This document shows, in pieces, positions 30,047 to 37,876 of a stretch of DNA of 64,000 bases. The DNA comes from Streptomyces sp. CC208A (GTDB taxonomy: Bacteria > Actinomycetota > Actinomycetes > Streptomycetales > Streptomycetaceae). The stretch is taken from positions 124,001-188,000 of the forward strand of contig NZ_JASCXN010000009.1 of the NCBI RefSeq assembly GCF_030010625.1, read 5' to 3'. Made by a program: the position numbers and the translations under genes. Each line of letters opens with the position of its first letter. Within the stretch, counting starts at the first letter, position 1. Below the pieces are notes generated by a model, which was given only the letters and a program-made list of their open reading frames with translations, did not search any database and was not told the origin of the DNA.

Positions 30047-30340
30047 ATGTATGTGGGGACCCTGTCCTTCGACCTGCTCCTCGGCGACGTCCACTCGCTC
30101 AAGGAGAAACGCTCCCTCGTGAAGCCGATCGTCGCCGAGCTCCAGCGGAAGTTCTCGGTGAGCGTGGCGGAGGTGAGCGGCCAGAACCTCCACCGGCGGG
30201 CCGAGATCGGCGTCGCGATGGTGTCGGGGGACCTGGGACACCTGAACGGCGTCCTCGATCGCTGCGAGCGGCTGGTGGCCGCGCGGCCCGAGGTGGAGCT
30301 GCTCTCGGTGCGCCGGAGGCTCCACACTGATGAAGACTGA
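30047..30340 (+). CDS. DUF503 family protein
   Basis: A 97-residue conserved protein with a ferredoxin-like alpha/beta fold: TLSFDLLLGDVHSLKEKRS, then VAEVSGQNLHRRAEIGVAMV. DUF503 genes sit between infB and rbfA in many Gram-positive bacteria (YlxP), and a role linked to ribosome biogenesis is inferred from that position. ATG 30047 begins the family N-terminus MYVGTL; the ribosome site is weak, and the longer in-frame leader from 29972 is not family-like. Confidence 0.88.
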   Translation: MYVGTLSFDLLLGDVHSLKEKRSLVKPIVAELQRKFSVSVAEVSGQNLHRRAEIGVAMVSGDLGHLNGVLDRCERLVAARPEVELLSVRRRLHTDED

Positions 30341-30369
30341 ATGAGCAAGGCAAAGAAGGAGACGGACCA

Positions 30370-30810
30370 GTGGCCGACAACGCGCGGGCGAAGAAGCTGG
30401 CGGACCTCATCCGGGAGGTGGTCGCCGAGAAGCTGCAGCGCGGCATCAAGGACCCGCGCCTGGGCACGCACGTGACCATCACGGACACCCGCGTCACCGG
30501 CGACCTGCGGGAGGCCACGGTCTTCTACACGGTCTACGGCGACGACGAGGACCGGGCGAGCGCCGCGGCCGGCCTGGAGAGCGCCAAGGGCGTCCTCCGT
30601 TCGGCCGTCGGCCGGGCGGCCGGGACCAAGTTCACCCCGACCCTGTCCTTCGTGGCCGACGCCCTCCCGGAGAACGCCCGGACGATCGAGGACCTCCTCG
30701 ACAAGGCGCGCGCCTCCGACGCGCAGGTGCGGCAGGCGTCCTCCGGCGCCACCTTCGCGGGCGAGGCCGACCCCTACAAGAAGCAGGGCGAGGACGACAC
30801 CGCCGAATGA
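30370..30810 (+). CDS. rbfA: 30S ribosome-binding factor RbfA
   Basis: Binds immature 30S subunits and helps 16S rRNA 5'-end maturation and cold adaptation. The 146-residue protein has the KH-like core (RAKKLADLIREVVAEKLQ, DPRLGTHVTITDTRVTGDL, PTLSFVADAL) and a charged tail. GTG 30370 follows AAGGAG (30356-30361). Its stop overlaps the truB start as ATGA (30807-30810), so the pair is coupled. Confidence 0.95.
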   Translation: MADNARAKKLADLIREVVAEKLQRGIKDPRLGTHVTITDTRVTGDLREATVFYTVYGDDEDRASAAAGLESAKGVLRSAVGRAAGTKFTPTLSFVADALPENARTIEDLLDKARASDAQVRQASSGATFAGEADPYKKQGEDDTAE

Positions 30811-31733
30811 GTGACACGAACCGGACGCCCGACGGGCTTGTCGTCGTCGACAAGCCGTCGGGCTTCACCTCGCACGACGTCGTGGCCAAGATGCGGGGGA
30901 TCGCGAAGACCCGCCGCGTCGGCCACGCCGGCACGCTCGACCCCATGGCCACGGGCGTCCTCGTCCTCGGCGTGGAGCGGGCCACCAAGCTCCTCGGTCA
31001 CCTCGCGCTGACGGAGAAGGAGTACCTGGGCACCATCCGCCTGGGCCAGACCACGATCACCGACGACGCCGAGGGCGAGATCACGGCGTCGGTCGACGCG
31101 TCGAAGGTCACCCGCGAGCAGATCGACGCGGGGGTCGCGGAACTGACCGGGGACATCATGCAGGTCCCGTCGAAGGTCTCCGCGATCAAGATCGACGGAA
31201 AGCGGTCCTACGCGCGCGTGCGCGGCGGCGAGGAGTTCGAGATCCCGGCCCGGCCGGTCACCGTCTCCTCCTTCCGGGTGTACGACGTGCGCGAGGAGAC
31301 CGCCTGGGGGTCCCCCCTGGCCGAAGGCCTTGGGGGAGGCACGCCCGTCATCGACCTGGTCGTCTCCGTGGTCTGCTCCTCCGGTACGTACATCCGGGCG
31401 CTGGCCCGGGACCTCGGCGCCGGACTCGGCGTCGGCGGCCACCTCACCGCGCTGCGGCGCACCCGGGTCGGCCCGTACAAGCTGGACAGCGCCCGGACCC
31501 TCGACCAGCTCCAGGAGGAGCTGACCGTGATGCCGGTCGCCGAGGCCGCGGCTGCGGCGTTCCCGCGCTGGGACGTCGACGCGCGGCGGGCGCGGCTGCT
31601 GCTCAACGGGGTGCGCCTGGAGATGCCGGAGTACCCCGCGGGGCCGGTCGCGGTCTTCGGGCCGGACGGGAAGCTGCTCGCCCTGGTGGAGGACCAGCGG
31701 GGCAAGGCGAAGAGCCTGGCGGTCTTCGGCTGA
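30807..31733 (+). CDS. truB: tRNA pseudouridine-55 synthase
   Basis: Forms pseudouridine at position 55 of the tRNA T-loop. The 308-residue protein has the catalytic motif GHAGTLDPMATG with nucleophile D45, the KxRxYAxxR-type segment KRSYARVRGGEEF and SSGTYIRALARDLG. A PUA-like C-terminal region follows. An insertion-like segment WGSPLAEGLGGG (encoded at 31304-31339) breaks the expected beta-hairpin between VREETA and TPVIDLVVSV. It is coded by a G/C-run hairpin typical of a miniature repeat and keeps the frame. The enzyme is probably still active because no motif is disturbed. A classic terminator follows the gene. Confidence 0.94.
   Translation: MSDTNRTPDGLVVVDKPSGFTSHDVVAKMRGIAKTRRVGHAGTLDPMATGVLVLGVERATKLLGHLALTEKEYLGTIRLGQTTITDDAEGEITASVDASKVTREQIDAGVAELTGDIMQVPSKVSAIKIDGKRSYARVRGGEEFEIPARPVTVSSFRVYDVREETAWGSPLAEGLGGGTPVIDLVVSVVCSSGTYIRALARDLGAGLGVGGHLTALRRTRVGPYKLDSARTLDQLQEELTVMPVAEAAAAAFPRWDVDARRARLLLNGVRLEMPEYPAGPVAVFGPDGKLLALVEDQRGKAKSLAVFG
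31304..31339. repeat. Miniature inverted repeat inserted in the truB reading frame
   Basis: The 36-bp segment opens CTGGGGGTCCCCCCTGGCC and closes GGCCTTGGGGGAGG. The inner arms (31312-31322 and 31326-31336) pair except at two adjacent positions. I recognise the pattern from small repeats scattered in Streptomyces genomes, often in genes, where they add a short Gly/Pro/Leu-rich stretch. Here it adds 12 residues without a frameshift. Confidence 0.6.
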
Positions 31734-31752
31734 GCCGAGCTCCCCTGCACAT

Positions 31753-31797
31753 CGGAAGGCGGGTGCGCGCCCTGCGCACCCGCCTTCCGGCGTTTTT
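31753..31797 (+). terminator. Rho-independent terminator after truB
   Basis: Perfect 16-bp arms (31753-31768 and 31774-31789), a 5-base loop, then GCG and five T residues (31793-31797). This is the clearest intrinsic terminator in the window. It ends the rimP-truB transcript. Confidence 0.92.
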
Positions 31798-31899
31798 CAC
31801 CCCATCGGGGAAGCGCTCGGAGTGAACCGGGGGAGCGGAAGGGGGCGTGTTCGTCCGAGGGCGCCGTCGGGGGAGCGCCGCCGCCCTACCCTCCCCACC

Positions 31900-34800
31900 A
31901 TGGGACGCGGGGACCTGGCGGAGCCGGTGGGGCTGGTACGGATCTGCGATCTGGCGGGCCGGCCGCGCGGCACCGGATTCCTCGCCGACCACGAGGGCAC
32001 CCTCGTCACCAGCCACGAGGCCGTCGACGGGCTCACGCACGTCGTGCTGCGCGCCCCCGGCGAGCGGACCTGGCTCGCCGGGCCCGACGCCGTCACGCCC
32101 TTCCCCGCCCACGGTCTCGCGACGATCCGCACCGAGGGCCTCGGCGTGCACCCCCTGCCGCTCGCGACCCGCCCGGCCGTCGAACCCGGCACCTACGTCA
32201 GGATCGCCGCGCACGGCTGGCGCGAGGCCCGCGTCCTCGGGCCCGCCGCCGTCACGTACACCGCCGCCGGCGGCCACCACGCCCTCGCCGACGCCCTCGA
32301 ACTCGCCATCGGCACCGAGGGCGCCGAGGCGCTGCGGCTCGGCGGCCCGGCCGCCGGCGGGCCCGTCCTCGACAGCGTCACCGGCACCGTCCTCGGCGTC
32401 CTCGGCACCGCCCTCCAGGGCGACCCGCGCGCAGCGGGACACGCCGTCCCGGTCCGCCCCGACGGCCCCCTCGGCGCCCTCCTGCGCCGCAACGCCGCCA
32501 CGGTCCCCGCGTACGGCCCCGACCTCAACCTCGCCGCCCTCCTCGAACTCACCGCCCCCACGGCCCTCCCCGTCCGCGACCCGTCCCCCTGGCCCGCCCC
32601 CGTCGCCCGCCCGGCCGCCACCCGCGCCCTGATCCGCTTCGCCGCCCCGGACGACGCCGCCCCCGACCCCGACGCCGTTCCCGTGCTCGCCGTGGTCGGC
32701 GAGCCCGGCAGCGGACGCACCACCCTGCTCGGCGCGGTCTGCGAGGAGCGGGCCGGGGGAGCCGCGCCCGCGCCGACCGTCCGACTGCGGGGCGCCGACC
32801 TGCGGGACGGCGACGGCTCGGTCGCCGAGGCCCTCGGACGGGCCCTGCGGCAGGCCGCGCGGATCGCCGCCGCCTCCGGGGCCCCCGGCGACACCGTCAC
32901 CCCCGAGCACGCCGCCGGTCTCGCACGGGCGGCCGGGCGGCCGCTCCTCGTCGTCCTCGACGGCCCCGAGGAGATGCCCCCGCTCCTCGCCCACCGGCTC
33001 CCCGACTGGACCCGCGCCACCGAACGCTGGCTGCGCGCCCACGGCGCCCGCCTCGTGCTCGCCTGCCGCCCCGAGTACGGGGAGCAGGCCGCCGCCCTGT
33101 GGAGCGCCGCCCCCGCCGTCCTGCCGCTCGGCGACCTCACCGACGCCGAGGCCGGAGCCGTACGCCGCGGGTACGGGCTCGGCGACGACGACCTCGCCGA
33201 GGCGGACGCCCGGCACCCGCTCGCCCTGCGGCTGCTCGCCGAGGTGCGGGCCGCGCTCCCCGGCGAGGTGCCGGGACGCCCCGACCGCGCCGAGATCTTC
33301 ACCGCCCACCTGGACCTGATGTGCCTGCGGATCGCCGTCCGGATCGCCGCGGACACCCGCCCCCTGCCCGCCGGGTCCGCCGTCCGGCGGCTCGCCGCCC
33401 GCGTCACCGGCCAGGTCCACGAGGCCGCCCGGCGCTGCCTGGGCCCCGGCCACGGGCTCCTCGACCGCGCCTCCTTCGAGGAGCTGTTCCCCTGGCGGGA
33501 GGGCTGGGCCCCGGCCGTCCTCACCGAGGGCCTGCTCGTTCCGGCCGGTGACGGCTACCGCTTCGCCCACGAGGAGGTCGCCGACTGGCTCCAGGCCGCC
33601 CACCTCGACCTGGACACGGCCCTCGACACCCTCGTCCACCGCCGGGCCGGGGACGACCCGGAACGGCTCTCGGCCCGGGACGCCGCCCGCCCGCCGGATC
33701 CGGATCCGGAGCCCGCCGCCGAGGTCCCGGCACCCGCGCAGCTGCCCGTGCCCCGGCATCGCGTCGGGCCCGTCCTCCAAGCCCTGCTGCTGGCACACCG
33801 GGAGGGCGGGCCCTCGGCCCTGGCGCCCCGGCTGAGCAGGCTCGTCGACGCCCTGGCGGGGGTCGGGGACGAGGACCCCGAGGACGCCGTGTGGTGGGCG
33901 AGCGGGCTGCTGGCGCGGACGCTCGCCGGGGTCGGCGACCCGCGTCCGTACCTGTCCGTGCTGCGGCGGCTCGCCGACCGGATGGGGGAGGGCGCCGCGC
34001 GGGCGGGGGTCTTCGACGCCTTCGGTCCGGAGTGGTGGCGGAGACTGGCCCTCGGCGAGGACGAGCGCCTCGACCTCCTGCGCCGCCTGGTCACCGCCGA
34101 CCCGCCCCGCCCCGGCCCGGATCCGGGTCCGGGTCCGGGTCCGGGTCCGGCGCGGTTCCTCGACATCGTCACGGAACTGCTCGTCGCCCGGCCCCGGGAG
34201 ACCCAGCCGCTGCTCTGCCGGTGGTTCACGGACGGACGGGCGCTGCCCTCGCGGCCGTACGCCACCGTCGCCACCACCGCCCAGGAGCTGCTCCACGCCC
34301 ACCGGCAACCCGCCGTCGACGACCTGTGCGAGGCCCTGGCCGCCACCGCGCACCCGCTCGCCGAAGGGCTGCTCGGGGCGCTCGTCGACGACGAGCCGGC
34401 GGCGCTCTGCCGGGCCGTGGACCGGTGGGCGCACGACGACGGGCGGCCCGCACGGCGGCTGGCCGCCGCCCTGTACGGCAGCCTCCTCGCCGCCCGCCGC
34501 CCGGACGGCCGGGACCGCGGGCTGCTGCGGTACGCGGCGACCGCGCTGCTCGCCCGCCCCGGCGACCACCGGCTGCACGGGGCCGCCCTCGGGATCCTCG
34601 TCCGCGACCCGCACGTGCGGGCCCTGTACCTGTCCCGAGCCCTCACCGACCCCCGGGTGCCGGCCGACGCGCTCGTCGAGGCGCTGCCCGACCATCCCGA
34701 CGCCGTCCTCGGCGCCCTCCGGGAGCGGCTTGAGGAGGGCAGGGACCCGGGCGGCGTCCTGCGGGCCCTCGCCGTCGTCGACACGCCCGCCCTCACCCGC

Positions 34801-35343
34801 CGGATCGCCGCCCTCGTCCAGGAGTACGTGACCCGCCACCCCGAGGGGGCCGGGCACGCCGCCGCCTACGCCGACCTGCGGTTCGAGGAGGGGCCGACCG
34901 CCCGAGCCGTGCTCTTCCCGCTGGTCGTCGGGTTGATCCGGGGGCGGCCCGCCGCCGTCCGGTGCGCCCTCGCCCCCGTCCTCGCCGCCCCCGGCACCGG
35001 CGCCTCCCGCCATCTGCGGGCCGAACTCCTCGACGTACTCCTCGATCACGAGACCCACGAGGCCGGGCCGGAGGGCCACGCGATGGCGGACGCGCTGCTG
35101 ACCGCCGCCGCCGAGGGGGCCGTCCGCCGGCCGGTCTGCCGGACCCGCGCCCTGCTGGCCCGTACCGCCGTCCTCCACGCCCGCGAGCCGGGCGGCGCGG
35201 CCCACCGCGACCGGCTGCTCGCCGCGCTCGCCGCCGACCACCCGGCCTTCGCCGCGCTGCTCGCCCGGACCGTGCCCGCGCCGCGCACACCCGGCACCGC
35301 CCATGCCGATGCGGACCGACGGGCACGGGCATGGCAGTCTTAG
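31900..35343 (+). CDS. Large trypsin-fold/STAND-like NTPase protein, active-site residues replaced
   Basis: A 1147-residue protein of unknown role. The N-terminal 210 residues resemble a trypsin-like serine protease: GTGFLADHEGTLVTSHEAVDG with H39, and GGPAAGGPVLDSVTG where GDSGGP is expected. The nucleophile Ser is A152, so it should not be a working protease. A P-loop NTPase follows (about 255-560) with GEPGSGRTT (267-275), Arg273 in place of the usual Lys, and a Walker B segment LLVVLDGPEE. The rest is helical, repeat-like and Ala/Leu/Arg-rich, similar to HEAT-type scaffolds. The layout resembles STAND signalling NTPases. ATG 31900 lacks a ribosome site; TACCCT 7 bases before it could be a -10, giving a leaderless mRNA. 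It lies between truB and ribF. Confidence 0.75.
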   Translation: MGRGDLAEPVGLVRICDLAGRPRGTGFLADHEGTLVTSHEAVDGLTHVVLRAPGERTWLAGPDAVTPFPAHGLATIRTEGLGVHPLPLATRPAVEPGTYVRIAAHGWREARVLGPAAVTYTAAGGHHALADALELAIGTEGAEALRLGGPAAGGPVLDSVTGTVLGVLGTALQGDPRAAGHAVPVRPDGPLGALLRRNAATVPAYGPDLNLAALLELTAPTALPVRDPSPWPAPVARPAATRALIRFAAPDDAAPDPDAVPVLAVVGEPGSGRTTLLGAVCEERAGGAAPAPTVRLRGADLRDGDGSVAEALGRALRQAARIAAASGAPGDTVTPEHAAGLARAAGRPLLVVLDGPEEMPPLLAHRLPDWTRATERWLRAHGARLVLACRPEYGEQAAALWSAAPAVLPLGDLTDAEAGAVRRGYGLGDDDLAEADARHPLALRLLAEVRAALPGEVPGRPDRAEIFTAHLDLMCLRIAVRIAADTRPLPAGSAVRRLAARVTGQVHEAARRCLGPGHGLLDRASFEELFPWREGWAPAVLTEGLLVPAGDGYRFAHEEVADWLQAAHLDLDTALDTLVHRRAGDDPERLSARDAARPPDPDPEPAAEVPAPAQLPVPRHRVGPVLQALLLAHREGGPSALAPRLSRLVDALAGVGDEDPEDAVWWASGLLARTLAGVGDPRPYLSVLRRLADRMGEGAARAGVFDAFGPEWWRRLALGEDERLDLLRRLVTADPPRPGPDPGPGPGPGPARFLDIVTELLVARPRETQPLLCRWFTDGRALPSRPYATVATTAQELLHAHRQPAVDDLCEALAATAHPLAEGLLGALVDDEPAALCRAVDRWAHDDGRPARRLAAALYGSLLAARRPDGRDRGLLRYAATALLARPGDHRLHGAALGILVRDPHVRALYLSRALTDPRVPADALVEALPDHPDAVLGALRERLEEGRDPGGVLRALAVVDTPALTRRIAALVQEYVTRHPEGAGHAAAYADLRFEEGPTARAVLFPLVVGLIRGRPAAVRCALAPVLAAPGTGASRHLRAELLDVLLDHETHEAGPEGHAMADALLTAAAEGAVRRPVCRTRALLARTAVLHAREPGGAAHRDRLLAALAADHPAFAALLARTVPAPRTPGTAHADADRRARAWQS

Positions 35344-35393
35344 ACCTGCGTAATGGGTGTACAGGGCGAACGGGCGGACGAGGAGCGGTCACA

Positions 35394-36353
35394 GTGCAGC
35401 GCTGGCGTGGCTTGGAGGACATTCCCCAGGACTGGGGGCGCAGCGTCGTCACCATCGGCTCCTACGACGGGGTGCACCGCGGACACCAGCTGATCATCGG
35501 GCGGGCCGTCGAGCGCGCCCGCGAACTGGGGGTCCCCGCCGTCGTGGTGACCTTCGACCCGCACCCCTCCGAGGTGGTGCGCCCCGGCAGCCACCCGCCG
35601 CTGCTCGCCCCGCACCACCGGCGCGCCGAACTGATGGCCGGTCTCGGCGTGGACGCGGTCCTGGTGCTGCCGTTCACCGCCGAGTTCTCGCAGCTGTCGC
35701 CGGCCGACTTCATCGTCAAGGTGCTCGTCGACAAGCTGCACGCCAAGGCCGTCATCGAGGGCCCCAACTTCCGCTTCGGGCACCGCGCCGCGGGCACCGT
35801 GGCCTTCCTCGCCGAGCTGGGCGCCACCTACGACTACGAGGTCGAGGTGGTCGACCTGTACGTGAGCGGCACGGCCGGCGGCGGGCAGCCGTTCTCCTCC
35901 ACGCTCACCCGCCGGCTGGTCGCCGAGGGCGACGTGACCGGCGCCGCCGAGATCCTCGGACGCCCGCACCGGGTGGAGGGCATCGTCGTGCGCGGCGCGC
36001 AGCGCGGCCGCGAACTGGGCTTCCCCACGGCCAACGTGGAGACCCTGCCGCACACCGCGATCCCCGCCGACGGCGTCTACGCCGGCTGGCTGACGGCGAA
36101 CGGCGAGCGGATGCCGGCGGCGATCTCCGTCGGCACCAACCCGCAGTTCGACGGCACGGAGCGGACGGTGGAGGCGTACGCGATCGACCGCGAGGGCCTC
36201 GACCTGTACGGGCTCCACGTCACCGTCGACTTCCTCGCCTACGTGCGCGGCATGCTCAAGTTCGACACCCTCGACGACCTGCTGGTGGCGATGGCCGACG
36301 ACGTCGTCAAGTGCCGTGCCCTGACGGCGGAGTACGACGCCGCGGCGGAGTGA
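35394..36353 (+). CDS. ribF: Bifunctional riboflavin kinase / FAD synthetase
   Basis: Phosphorylates riboflavin to FMN and adenylates it to FAD. The 319-residue protein has the nucleotidyltransferase domain (VVTIGSYDGVHRGHQLII with the HxGH-like site, VTFDPHPSEVV, EGPNFRFGHRAAG) and the C-terminal flavokinase domain (RGRELGFPTANVE with the PTAN motif, ISVGTNPQFDG). GTG 35394 follows GAGGAG (35379-35384) and starts 50 bases after the preceding large gene, so both may share a transcript. No FMN riboswitch is visible upstream. The convergent P450 gene ends 15 bases downstream. Confidence 0.96.
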   Translation: MQRWRGLEDIPQDWGRSVVTIGSYDGVHRGHQLIIGRAVERARELGVPAVVVTFDPHPSEVVRPGSHPPLLAPHHRRAELMAGLGVDAVLVLPFTAEFSQLSPADFIVKVLVDKLHAKAVIEGPNFRFGHRAAGTVAFLAELGATYDYEVEVVDLYVSGTAGGGQPFSSTLTRRLVAEGDVTGAAEILGRPHRVEGIVVRGAQRGRELGFPTANVETLPHTAIPADGVYAGWLTANGERMPAAISVGTNPQFDGTERTVEAYAIDREGLDLYGLHVTVDFLAYVRGMLKFDTLDDLLVAMADDVVKCRALTAEYDAAAE

Positions 36354-36368
36354 CCCTCCCCGTGACCG

Positions 36369-37637
36369 TCACCAGGTGACGTACAGCTCCCTCGGGCCGC
36401 GGATCAGGCCCTTGGACTGGAAGGGCACGTCCTCGGGCCGGCCCGCGAGCCGCAGCTCCGGGTAGCGGGCGAGGAGCGTGGAGAGCATCACCTCGGACTC
36501 CATCCGGGTCAGCATCGCGCCCATGCAGTGGTGCGGGCCGTGGCCGAAGGAGACGTGCCCGGTGCCGGTGCGGTCGAAGTCGAGGGCGTGCGGGTCGGGG
36601 AAGACCTCCGGGTCCCGGTTGGCCGCCAGGTAGGAGGCGTACACCGCCTCGCCCGCCCGGATCGTCACCCCGCCGATCTCGACGTCCTCGGTCGCGATCC
36701 GGGGGAGCCCGACGCCGTTGCGGTGCGGGATCCAGCGCAGCAGCTCGTCCACGGCCTGCGGCAGCAGCTCGGCTTCCGCCCGCAGCCGGGCCATCAGGTC
36801 GGGGCGTGTGAGCAGCACGTACACCATGTTGGCGCTGTTGTTGCGGACCGCGTGGGCGCCGCTGATCAGGATCGCCATGGCGAGCGAGACCGCCTCGTCG
36901 GCGCTGATCCGGCCCTCCGCGAGCGACTCGGCGAGCTCCCCGGCCAGGTCCTCCCGGGGCTCTTGGCGGCGCTGGTCGAGCAGCCGGGTGACATAGCCGT
37001 GGATCTGGGCCTTCGCGGCGCGGCTGTTCTCCGGGCCGGGGCCCGAGGAGAGGATCAGGTCCGGCCAGGAGGCCAGTTCGGCCCGGTCCTCGTCGGGGAT
37101 GCCGAGCAGGTCGCAGACGACCGACATCGGCAGCGGACCGTGCAGGTGCCGCATCAGGTCGGCGGGCTTCCCGGCCTCCTCCATGGCGTCGAGGAACCGG
37201 TCGCAGGCCGCCTGCGCGAGGGGCCGCAGCCGCTGGGTGCCACGGCCGGTGAAGGTCTTGGTCACCGCCTTGCGCAGCCGGGTGTGGTACGGCGGGTCGG
37301 CGTAGTTCAGGGCCGCCTTGGAGGCCACCATGTGGCCGGTCATCGTGGTGACCTGCCGGTCGAGGAGGGCCGTTCGGCTGAACCGGGGATCGGAGGTGAC
37401 GGCCCGTACGTCGGCGTAACGGGTGACCAGCCACGCCTCGTTCTCGGCGGCGTACGGCAGCCGGACCCGGGAGACCGGCTCCTTGGCGAGCAGCTCGGAC
37501 AGGAGCGGGTCGAAGTCGAGGGCGGGCAGGTCGTCGACGGCCCAGGTGCGGACCGGGGGCGCGGCGGACGCGGACGGCTCGGGGCCGGACGCGGAGCCGG
37601 ACGCGGGGGGCCCGGACGTCAGCGGTTCGGAGGTCAT
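36369..37637 (-). CDS. Cytochrome P450, CYP158A-like (flaviolin/biflaviolin oxidase)
   Basis: A 422-residue soluble P450. The heme loop SFGHGPHHCMGAML carries C371. The I-helix is ISGAHAVRNNSANMV, lacking the usual acid-Thr pair, as I remember for S. coelicolor CYP158A2. The stretches PHRNGVGLPRIATEDVEIGG and SYLAANRDPEVFPDP also match that enzyme from memory. CYP158A2 couples flaviolin into dimers and trimers that form a pigment. It lies divergently next to rppA, whose product is the flaviolin precursor, which strongly supports this role. In S. coelicolor the two genes are co-directional; here they share a 239-bp divergent region. ATG 37637 has GGGAAGAG upstream; a Ser/Pro-rich N-terminal extension of about 25 residues is present. 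Confidence 0.9.
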   Translation of the reverse strand: MTSEPLTSGPPASGSASGPEPSASAAPPVRTWAVDDLPALDFDPLLSELLAKEPVSRVRLPYAAENEAWLVTRYADVRAVTSDPRFSRTALLDRQVTTMTGHMVASKAALNYADPPYHTRLRKAVTKTFTGRGTQRLRPLAQAACDRFLDAMEEAGKPADLMRHLHGPLPMSVVCDLLGIPDEDRAELASWPDLILSSGPGPENSRAAKAQIHGYVTRLLDQRRQEPREDLAGELAESLAEGRISADEAVSLAMAILISGAHAVRNNSANMVYVLLTRPDLMARLRAEAELLPQAVDELLRWIPHRNGVGLPRIATEDVEIGGVTIRAGEAVYASYLAANRDPEVFPDPHALDFDRTGTGHVSFGHGPHHCMGAMLTRMESEVMLSTLLARYPELRLAGRPEDVPFQSKGLIRGPRELYVTW

Positions 37638-37817
37638 GCGGTGGCTCTTCCCGGCGGCGGGCGGACGCGACACGCCGAGCGCCGCACAGCCCCTCGTACG
37701 GCCGAGCCCCACACCGCCCCGCGCTCACCCTCCGTGACGGTCTGGGCGCGCTCGCGGTTGCGGGCTCGGGACCACGGGGTGAGTGTGGGCCGCAGTTCGC
37801 CGACCGAGGAAGGCCGC

Positions 37818-37862
37818 CCGAGAAGAAGGCCGGCCGAGAAGAAGCGGCCGGCCGAGAAGAAG
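37818..37862. repeat. Three direct repeats in the P450-rppA divergent promoter region
   Basis: CCGAGAAGAAG occurs at 37818-37828, 37834-37844 and 37852-37862, the first two followed by (CG)GGCCGG-type spacers. The last copy runs into the rppA ribosome-binding site AAGGAG (37863-37868). The repeats could bind a regulator or simply reflect slippage; the spacing (16 and 18 bp) is not a full helical turn. Confidence 0.75.
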
Positions 37863-37876
37863 AAGGAGCGAGTGCC

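Noticed and set aside
31603..35304. 1233-residue minus-strand ORF opposite the protease/STAND-like gene
   Set aside because: Gly/Glu/Arg-rich shadow; the plus-strand frame carries recognisable P-loop and protease-like motifs.
31900..35343. Calling the STAND-like gene an antiphage defence system
   Set aside because: Its position in a conserved housekeeping cluster and the loss of catalytic residues do not support a defence call without conservation data.
35344..35393. Possible FMN riboswitch before ribF
   Set aside because: Only 50 bases separate ribF from the previous stop and no conserved RFN element can fit; a normal GAGGAG site is present.
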